Shown here piece after piece: positions 1 to 4,512 of a DNA stretch of 6,111 nucleotides. The notes under the pieces were generated by a model, which saw only the letters and a program-made list of their open reading frames with translations, did not search any database and was not told the origin of the DNA. Each line of letters begins with the position of its first letter. The first letter of the stretch is position 1. Source of the stretch: an uncultured Rhodospirillaceae bacterium (GTDB lineage: Bacteria; Pseudomonadota; Alphaproteobacteria; RF32; CAG-239); contig OMQZ01000134.1 of the NCBI GenBank assembly GCA_900313355.1, positions 1 to 6,111 on the forward strand, in the 5' to 3' direction. The translations under genes and the position numbers were made by a program.

Positions 1-3
1 AAC

Positions 4-37
4 AAAAAACATCGGGCTAAAAACCCGATGTTTTTTT
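4..37 (+). terminator. Intrinsic terminator of the gene upstream of the window
   Basis: The arms ACATCGGG (9-16) and CCCGATGT (24-31) form a perfect 8-bp stem around a 7-base loop, followed by seven T (31-37). The A-run at 4-9 gives a matching T-run on the other strand, so the hairpin could act in both directions. It separates pal from the preceding gene, so pal probably has its own promoter or depends on read-through. Confidence 0.85.
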
Positions 38-248
38 ATTCTCTTTTATTCATCCCTCAACGGGCTCCGCTAATTCATGATGAACATTTTCACTTTGAGT
101 TAAAACTTTTGTTTATATTTTCTTTATTTTTATTGAAAAGTTTACTTTTATTGCTTAAATTGCATCTTGTATTAGTTGTATTGCAATTAAGTTCTCTTGC
201 AAATACCTTGTAGGAGAGATGTTATTAAAAACCATATGGAGAAAATAT
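38..248 (+). promoter_or_regulatory. AT-rich leader upstream of pal
   Basis: These 211 bases lie between a terminator and the pal start, are very T-rich on the plus strand and hold no credible gene. A pal promoter should lie here, but I see no convincing -35/-10 pair; the best is TTGAAA (133-138) with TAAATT (156-161), which is weak. TTGCAA occurs twice (181-186 and 198-203), each copy self-palindromic. The Shine-Dalgarno sequence GGAGA at 238-242 sits six bases before the chosen pal ATG. Confidence 0.4.
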
Positions 249-722
249 ATGAAAAAAATTTTAGGTTTATTTTGCGCAATGTTAGCTCTTTCTGCTTGTT
301 CTTCTTTTAGTTCGAACGGCGGTTTGTTTGGCGGTAGCGAATGCGAAGCTAAAGAAGCTCGTGATTTCATGGCAAATGCCGAAGATCGCGTATTCTTCGC
401 TCTCGACAGCTCTGCTTTAACATCTAACGCTCAAGAAGTATTAGACACACAAGTTAACTGGTTAACAGCAAAACGTCACAACAAAACCAACGTTATCGTT
501 CAAGGTTACTGCGATGAACGCGGTACTCGTGAATACAACTTGGCTTTGGGTGAGCGCCGTGCAAATGCCGTTAAAGAATACTTAGTATCTCACGGTGTTG
601 ACGCAGACCGCATCTCTACCATTTCTTACGGCAAAGAAAGACCTGCCGTTTTGGGTAGCAACGAAGCTGCATGGGCTCAAAACCGTCGTGCTGTGACTGT
701 TGTTCGCACAAGCGACATGTAA
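249..722 (+). CDS. pal: Peptidoglycan-associated lipoprotein Pal
   Basis: Pal is an outer-membrane lipoprotein that binds peptidoglycan and TolB, and helps draw the outer membrane inward at division. The 157-residue product starts with a lipoprotein signal peptide (MKK, a hydrophobic core, lipobox LSAC with Cys17 as the predicted lipidated residue). A short Ser/Gly linker leads into an OmpA-like domain at about residues 48-153. The diaminopimelate-binding region is clear: YCDERGT at 87-93 and NLALGERRA at 97-105, then QNRRAV near the C-terminus. The usual GHADERGT/GHCDERGT reads GYCDERGT here, with Tyr replacing the common His. The start at 249 is chosen over the in-frame ATG at 219 because it begins a proper signal peptide and has GGAGA six bases upstream; the GGAG before 219 is only two bases from that ATG. 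Length and architecture are normal for the family. Identification is very secure. Confidence 0.96.
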   Translation: MKKILGLFCAMLALSACSSFSSNGGLFGGSECEAKEARDFMANAEDRVFFALDSSALTSNAQEVLDTQVNWLTAKRHNKTNVIVQGYCDERGTREYNLALGERRANAVKEYLVSHGVDADRISTISYGKERPAVLGSNEAAWAQNRRAVTVVRTSDM

Positions 723-741
723 TCATTAGCGCAAGGCTTTC

Positions 742-779
742 AAAAACGCATTCTTTTATTTGAAGAATGCGTTTTTTTT
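742..779 (+). terminator. Intrinsic terminator after pal
   Basis: The arms AAAAACGCATTCTT (742-755) and AAGAATGCGTTTTT (763-776) pair over 14 bases around a 7-base loop, with a run of eight T at 772-779. It lies 20 bases after the pal stop, so pal transcripts should largely end here and cpoB would need its own promoter or partial read-through. Confidence 0.85.
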
Positions 780-782
780 ATC

Positions 783-838
783 TTGTTAAAAGAAAAGTTT
801 TCGTTTATATATAAAAACAATATATTTCACAAACGAGG
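783..838 (+). promoter_or_regulatory. Possible promoter and ribosome binding site of cpoB-tilS
   Basis: TTGTTA (783-788) and TATATA (806-811) are spaced by 17 bases and match sigma-70 boxes moderately. TATAAA at 810-815 is an alternative -10. The spacer contains the self-complementary GAAAAGTTTTC (792-802). GAGG at 835-838, six bases before the ATG at 845, is a good Shine-Dalgarno sequence. The need for a promoter is supported by the terminator just upstream; the exact boxes are a guess in AT-rich DNA. Confidence 0.4.
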
Positions 839-844
839 TTTCAA

Positions 845-1690
845 ATGAAAAAAACGCTTATTTATTCTTCTGTCTTAGTTTCTTTATTTGCCTTTAGCGA
901 CACAAATGCACAGACTGTCGGCCTTCAGGAACAAATCGATTCGATTAAAGAAGAACTTGTCATCTTAAATCGAAAAGTTTATCGCGACCAAGCCGATTCT
1001 GCCATCAGTGTTACCTCTTCAGGATCCGCCAATTTAGGCGAATATGACGAAATCATCCGTGGCTTAAACGGAAAGGTTGAAGAGCTTGAATATAAAATCA
1101 AACAGCTCGATTCGCGCATTTCTACTTTGAACAATGACTTTGAAACTCGTTTTAATATGCTTGAAGGCAAGCCCATTTCTGCAGCGTCCGGCTCCTTGCC
1201 CGAAACAAAAAAGTATGACGCGGCTGTTGCCAACGGTGCGCCGAAATCCATTGTCGGCGACGCCATCACATCAGGCTCCTTAAAAGACTTAGGTTCAGCG
1301 CAAGAATCTGTTGACAGCCTTTATAAAAAAGGTTTAGAAGCCCTAAAAAGCGGTGACACAGCCTCTGCCGAACAACATTTTCAAATTATCTTAGACCACT
1401 ATGGTTCTGACAAACTCGCCTCAAATGCGCAATATTGGCTCGGTGAAGTTTATTATAAAGATGCAAATTATGCCAAAGCCGCTGTGGCCTTTGGAAAAGG
1501 ATATGAAAACTATAAAAGCGGCAACAAAGGCGCAGACAGCCTATATAAGCTCGGGCTTTCGATGTCTCAACTCGGCAAAAAAAATGAAGCTTGCACAGCC
1601 TTAAAAAATGTTGCTGTCGAGTTTCCGAAAGCTGACGCCGAACTTAAAGAAAAAGCAAAATCACAAGCCTCAAAAATCGGATGCAAATAA
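845..1690 (+). CDS. cpoB: Cell division coordinator CpoB (YbgF), Tol-Pal associated
   Basis: CpoB is a periplasmic protein that links the Tol-Pal machine to septal peptidoglycan synthesis; in E. coli it contacts TolA and PBP1B. The 281-residue product has a Sec signal peptide (MKK, hydrophobic core, likely cleavage after Ala22 in TNA-QT). Two coiled-coil stretches follow, at about 25-48 and 68-108, with regularly placed Leu/Ile, as in the trimerising YbgF N-terminal domain. Residues 110-150 are a Ser/Gly/Ala-rich linker. The C-terminal half holds three tetratricopeptide repeats at about 156-189, 194-227 and 231-264, including the family's typical SNAQYWLGEVYY and KKNEACTALKNV-like stretches. 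Position after pal is the classic location. tilS starts three bases after its stop, so the two are probably co-transcribed and translationally coupled. Family membership is secure; the role is transferred from homologues. Confidence 0.94.
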   Translation: MKKTLIYSSVLVSLFAFSDTNAQTVGLQEQIDSIKEELVILNRKVYRDQADSAISVTSSGSANLGEYDEIIRGLNGKVEELEYKIKQLDSRISTLNNDFETRFNMLEGKPISAASGSLPETKKYDAAVANGAPKSIVGDAITSGSLKDLGSAQESVDSLYKKGLEALKSGDTASAEQHFQIILDHYGSDKLASNAQYWLGEVYYKDANYAKAAVAFGKGYENYKSGNKGADSLYKLGLSMSQLGKKNEACTALKNVAVEFPKADAELKEKAKSQASKIGCK

Positions 1691-1693
1691 AAT

Positions 1694-2761
1694 ATGTTTC
1701 AAGACTTTCTTGAAAAACACAACATCAAACCGCAAACACTGGCTGTCGGCGTTTCGGGCGGTGCGGATTCTCTTGCTTGCGTGCTGATCCTAAATGATGA
1801 GCTCTCAAAAAAAGGCTATAAAATTGTTGCCTTAACGGTTGACCACAAACTTCGCCCGTCCTCAACTGATGAGGCCGCCTATGTTAAAAAGATAATGCTT
1901 CAAAACAACATCGAACACCACATTTTAACATGGAGCGGTAAAAAGCCCTCTACCGGCATTGAAGAGCGCGCCCGACAGGCTCGTTACAATCTTATTTGCA
2001 ATTGGTGCCAAAAGAACAATGTGTCATATTTAATCACGGCTCACCACTTATTTGACCAAGCCGAAACATTTTTAATGCGCCTTCAGCGTGGAAGCGGTCT
2101 TGATGGTTTGTGTGGGATGAACGAATTAAGCAAAATCTCAAACATCACCATTCTTCGTCCGTTTTTAACAACAGATCCGTCCGTATTCAAAGCCTATTTA
2201 AAAAAGCGCCGTATTTCATGGATTGAAGACGAAAGCAATAATGATGAAAATTTGTTGCGTGTACGTATGCGTCGTTTTTTACCTCTGCTTGAAGAAGCAA
2301 CAGACATCTCCCCGCTCAAAATTGTTCAAACGATGCAACGTTTGCAAAACTCAAGGGACTATTTTTCTTTCAAAATTCAAAGCCTAATTCAAAACAACTT
2401 CAAACGTTGGCATGAAAAAGCATACAGCTGTCAAGAAAACTTCTTTTTAAGCCAACCTCAAGAATTGCAATATCGCTTAATCTGCTTTTTATTACAATCA
2501 ATTTCTCAAGCCGCTTATCAGCCTGAAGCCGAAAAAGTTTTGAAACTGATTGAAAAAATGCAATCTAAAACCTTCAAATCGTCCACACTCGGACATTGCC
2601 AAATCCTCTCAAAAAACAATCAATTTTGGTTCTTGCCCGAAAAAGTCGAAACAGGCTGTTATTCCCCAAAATATTGGAAAGAATACACAAAACAACACAA
2701 TCTTAAAAAGACAGACAAAATCCCGGCTTCGCTTAAACGCCTGATTTTAAACAACAACTAA
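1694..2761 (+). CDS. tilS: tRNA(Ile)-lysidine synthase TilS
   Basis: TilS is a cytoplasmic enzyme that uses ATP and lysine to convert C34 of tRNA-Ile(CAU) to lysidine, switching decoding from AUG to AUA and charging from Met to Ile. The 355-residue protein has the N-type ATP pyrophosphatase loop SGGADS at 21-26, VDHKLRP at 49-55, the family signature AHHLFDQAET at 116-125, RGSGLDGL at 132-139, the IEDESN stretch at 177-182 and the basic RVRMRRFLP at 189-197. The region after about residue 215 is short and divergent, so the protein is smaller than E. coli TilS (about 430 residues); shortened C-termini are common in alphaproteobacteria. There is no good Shine-Dalgarno sequence (only GGA about 11 bases upstream). 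With three bases between the cpoB stop and this ATG, re-initiation by ribosomes leaving cpoB is likely. The gene is intact. Confidence 0.95.
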   Translation: MFQDFLEKHNIKPQTLAVGVSGGADSLACVLILNDELSKKGYKIVALTVDHKLRPSSTDEAAYVKKIMLQNNIEHHILTWSGKKPSTGIEERARQARYNLICNWCQKNNVSYLITAHHLFDQAETFLMRLQRGSGLDGLCGMNELSKISNITILRPFLTTDPSVFKAYLKKRRISWIEDESNNDENLLRVRMRRFLPLLEEATDISPLKIVQTMQRLQNSRDYFSFKIQSLIQNNFKRWHEKAYSCQENFFLSQPQELQYRLICFLLQSISQAAYQPEAEKVLKLIEKMQSKTFKSSTLGHCQILSKNNQFWFLPEKVETGCYSPKYWKEYTKQHNLKKTDKIPASLKRLILNNN

Positions 2762-2787
2762 CCCACACTTTATCACCCCTCATTTAA

Positions 2788-2820
2788 CTGTCATCTCTCG
2801 CTTCGCCGACAGGCGAATGC
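2788..2820 (+). repeat. Intergenic palindromic element, copy 2
   Basis: GTCATCTCTCG (2790-2800) leads into the hairpin TTCGCC (2802-2807), loop GACA, GGCGAA (2812-2817). GC on the left and GC on the right extend it if one T is bulged. The opening resembles the starts of the gap elements at 49 and 4252 (shared core TCATCYCTC). It is probably a degenerate copy of a dispersed palindromic repeat; genome-wide copy number cannot be judged from here. Confidence 0.4.
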
Positions 2821-2865
2821 ATCAAGGGATCTTTAAATTTCATCCCCTTGATTAACATTTTTTTT
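2816..2865 (+). terminator. Probable terminator after tilS
   Basis: ATCAAGGG (2821-2828) pairs with CCCTTGAT (2845-2852). AATG (2816-2819) can add pairs with CATT (2856-2859) across an internal loop. Eight T follow at 2858-2865. The left edge overlaps the right arm of the neighbouring TTCGCC hairpin, so the two folds partly compete. The position, 55 bases after the tilS stop and before a separately spaced gene, fits termination. The offset between stem and T-run makes it weaker than the other terminators here. Confidence 0.5.
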
Positions 2866-2918
2866 ATAATATCTGACATATAATCACCCCATCAAATTTG
2901 ATTAAGATATATGAAAGG
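2865..2918 (+). promoter_or_regulatory. Possible promoter region and RBS of the ATPase gene
   Basis: Two perfect TATAAT hexamers occur at 2865-2870 and 2879-2884, the first overlapping the T-run of the preceding terminator. Neither has a clear -35 box at 16-18 bases. AAGG at 2915-2918 is the Shine-Dalgarno sequence, eight bases before the ATG at 2927. An ATG at 2911 opens an out-of-frame 21-codon reading frame that ends inside the gene and has no good ribosome site, so I do not call it. Confidence 0.35.
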
Positions 2919-2926
2919 TTTTTCTC

Positions 2927-4141
2927 ATGAGTTTATTTCCGCAAAAATCAGAGGATTCTGCGCCGAAAGCGCCTGAGCGCCCCGCAATGCACACCCCGCA
3001 ACAACCGGCTCCCGAGCCTGTTCAGCCTCAAGCCGCACCTGCAGCACGTCCTCAGCCTCAGCCGCGTCCTGCCGCACCGCGTATTGAAATGCCGCGCCCG
3101 CGCATCTTAACGCCTGAGCAACACTTGGAACGTATCAAGGCACAACTCGCCGAAGCCGACAAAATACCTGATTTGATTCCTTGCGAACATTTAGGAAAAA
3201 TCAATGATGTGCCGTTCTCTGATGTTTACATCACCCCTGATAAAAAGTGCTACACATGGGCGGCCAAATCTGACGCCGGCTTAAAAGTTGTGACCTTTGA
3301 AGACTATCCTGAATTTTTACAACAACTTGAAGCCACTTTTGATGGCAGAAACCGCTCATATTTGTTAACTTATCACGGACGCCATTACCGTGTTGAGCGC
3401 ACAATCTCCGGTGACGGACCGCAATTCTGCGCCCGTAAAATGCCTGTAACCGTTCCAAACTTAAAAAGCCTTGGCTTGCCGGTAGGTTTATATAAATATC
3501 TGCTTTCTTTATCCGGTCGCTCAGGGTTGATTTTGCTTGCAGGTCCGACCGGTTCAGGTAAATCAACAACCATTTCAGCCCTCTTGCAAGAATACTTAAC
3601 CCAAAAAGGCGGCTATTGCTTCACAATTGAAGACCCGATCGAGTTGCCTCTTGACGGTGTTTATTTAACCCCATCCGGCGAACTTGGGCTTTGCAAACAA
3701 ACAACCCCGCCTGACGGCATTTGGCAAGAAGGTATTAAATCGGCGCTCCGTTCAAAACCGCGTTACATCTACCTCGGTGAGATTCGTGACCCGAACGTTG
3801 CCTCAGAAGCTTTGCGTGCCGCCACATCAGGCCACTTGGTTTTATCAACCATTCACGCAAACAACGTTTCTGACTCTATTAACTCTCTTGTAAAATACGC
3901 CGCATCTTCCGGAATTTCCGAAGAAATGGCATTCGAATTGGTGGCAAACGGCTTTTTAGGCTGCCTCCACCAAATCTTATCAGGCGCGCCGAAACAAATC
4001 AGCGTAACTTATGTATTTGCAAACCCTGATTTAAGTGCCGGTTGCCAAGTTCGAAGCATGTTCCGAAACGGAAAGCTAAACCTTTCAACCGTTATGGAAC
4101 AACAAAAAATCAAAATGGATAAAGGCATGCCTTTGTTCTAA
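2927..4141 (+). CDS. PilT/DotB-type secretion or pilus ATPase with proline-rich N-terminal tail
   Basis: This is a hexameric-type ATPase of the type II/IV secretion superfamily (GspE, PilT, VirB11, DotB/TraJ), which powers pilus dynamics or substrate transfer from the cytoplasmic face of the inner membrane. In the 404 residues I see a low-complexity tail rich in Pro, Gln and Ala (16 prolines within residues 11-58). A PilT-like N-terminal domain spans about 62-175, with FSDVYITP at 97-104 and RVERTI then CARKMP at 155-173. The ATPase core follows: Walker A GPTGSGKST 206-214, Asp box FTIEDPIE 232-239, Walker B YIYLGEIRDP 280-289, and the His box SGHLVLSTIHAN 301-312. All catalytic motifs are intact. 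The single compact architecture favours PilT or DotB/TraJ over GspE/PilB, which carry larger N-terminal domains. It stands alone between a terminator and a promoter-like stretch, with no pilin, secretin or membrane partner in view, so the exact system is not decided; no gene name is given. Confidence 0.85.
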   Translation: MSLFPQKSEDSAPKAPERPAMHTPQQPAPEPVQPQAAPAARPQPQPRPAAPRIEMPRPRILTPEQHLERIKAQLAEADKIPDLIPCEHLGKINDVPFSDVYITPDKKCYTWAAKSDAGLKVVTFEDYPEFLQQLEATFDGRNRSYLLTYHGRHYRVERTISGDGPQFCARKMPVTVPNLKSLGLPVGLYKYLLSLSGRSGLILLAGPTGSGKSTTISALLQEYLTQKGGYCFTIEDPIELPLDGVYLTPSGELGLCKQTTPPDGIWQEGIKSALRSKPRYIYLGEIRDPNVASEALRAATSGHLVLSTIHANNVSDSINSLVKYAASSGISEEMAFELVANGFLGCLHQILSGAPKQISVTYVFANPDLSAGCQVRSMFRNGKLNLSTVMEQQKIKMDKGMPLF

Positions 4142-4163
4142 AAATTATTATAAATGTTGGCTC

Positions 4164-4194
4164 AAACACCACTCAAAAGAGTGGTGTTTTTTTT
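4164..4194 (+). terminator. Intrinsic terminator after the ATPase gene
   Basis: CACCACTC (4167-4174) and GAGTGGTG (4179-4186) form a perfect stem with loop AAAA; A-T pairs extend it outward. Eight T follow at 4187-4194. It lies 22 bases after the stop codon and is one of the clearest signals in the window. Confidence 0.92.
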
Positions 4195-4220
4195 GCTTAT
4201 CAATCCTTAAAACTTATCAT
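4193..4220 (+). promoter_or_regulatory. Weak promoter candidate at the start of the non-coding gap
   Basis: TTGCTT (4193-4198) and TATCAT (4215-4220) are spaced by 16 bases; the -10 matches five of six consensus positions and the -35 three of six. It would start an RNA near 4227 that runs through the hairpins to the terminator at 4461-4493. In AT-rich DNA such pairs arise by chance, so this is suggestive only. Confidence 0.25.
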
Positions 4221-4251
4221 ACTTCCGTCAGCACAAGTCATTTTTTAACCA

Positions 4252-4296
4252 GTCATCCCTCGATTGCGTCAGCAATCGTCTAGGGCGTGAGGATGA
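4252..4296 (+). repeat. Intergenic palindromic element, copy 3
   Basis: GTCATCCCTCG opens the element and GGATGA (4291-4296) closes it, pairing with TCATCC at 4253-4258. Inside is the perfect hairpin CGATTGC (4261-4267), loop GTCA, GCAATCG (4272-4278). CCCT (4257-4260) can alternatively pair with AGGG (4282-4285). The opening matches copy 2 at 2790-2800 with one base difference. Confidence 0.45.
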
Positions 4297-4460
4297 AAAC
4301 GACCTTCAAATGTCGTTTTCAACACAAACGGCGCTGTTTTGTTTATTTTGTAAGGACAGCGACAGCAACCGCAACAAAATTACAAAACAAGTGACCGACG
4401 AAACGCCTTAAAGCGTTTCTAGATCTTCAAATTCTTTTAACCAAAACCATACAAAAAGAA

Positions 4461-4493
4461 TCCCCTCGGCTAAAACCACCGAGGGGATTTTTT
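4461..4493. terminator. Bidirectional terminator between the gap and the Cys-rich gene
   Basis: TCCCCTCGG (4461-4469) and CCGAGGGGA (4479-4487) form a 9-bp GC-rich stem with a 9-base loop. Six T follow on the plus strand (4488-4493). On the minus strand the stem is followed by TTCTTTTTG. It lies 20 bases past the stop of the minus-strand gene, so its main job is probably to end that transcript, but it can also stop plus-strand RNA. Confidence 0.85.
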
Positions 4494-4512
4494 GCTCAAT
4501 AAGAGAGTTAAT

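Larger units (their letters stand above)
4227..4493 (+). ncRNA. Candidate structured non-coding RNA or hairpin cluster in the gap
   Basis: The gap between the ATPase terminator and the minus-strand gene has no convincing protein gene but four consecutive inverted repeats. They are: CGATTGC/GCAATCG (4261-4267 with 4272-4278); TGAAAACGAC/GTCGTTTTCA (4294-4303 with 4312-4321); a long arm 4329-4351 pairing with 4374-4397 with small bulges; and GAAACGC/GCGTTTC (4400-4406 with 4413-4419). A terminator hairpin follows. A 33-codon frame (4293-4394, basic product) lies across the hairpins, which argues against translation. The layout would suit an RNA of about 265 bases, but a cluster of dispersed palindromes between two genes facing each other explains it as well. 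Strand is assigned from the promoter candidate and T-run. No known RNA family was recognised. Confidence 0.35.

Noticed and set aside
28..213. Leu/Phe-rich 61-residue plus-strand reading frame before pal
   Set aside because: It starts inside the terminator stem-loop, has no ribosome binding site and owes its hydrophobic look to T-rich non-coding DNA.
219..248. Upstream in-frame ATG for pal
   Set aside because: The GGAG before it is only two bases away, and the extra ten residues would precede and spoil a normal lipoprotein signal peptide.
979..1269. Minus-strand frame opposite cpoB
   Set aside because: It lies wholly inside a well-supported gene, shows no recognisable motif and has no regulatory signals of its own.
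3231..3573. Two minus-strand frames opposite the ATPase gene
   Set aside because: They overlap the conserved ATPase domains, are mutually overlapping and show no family features; they are by-products of codon use on the coding strand.
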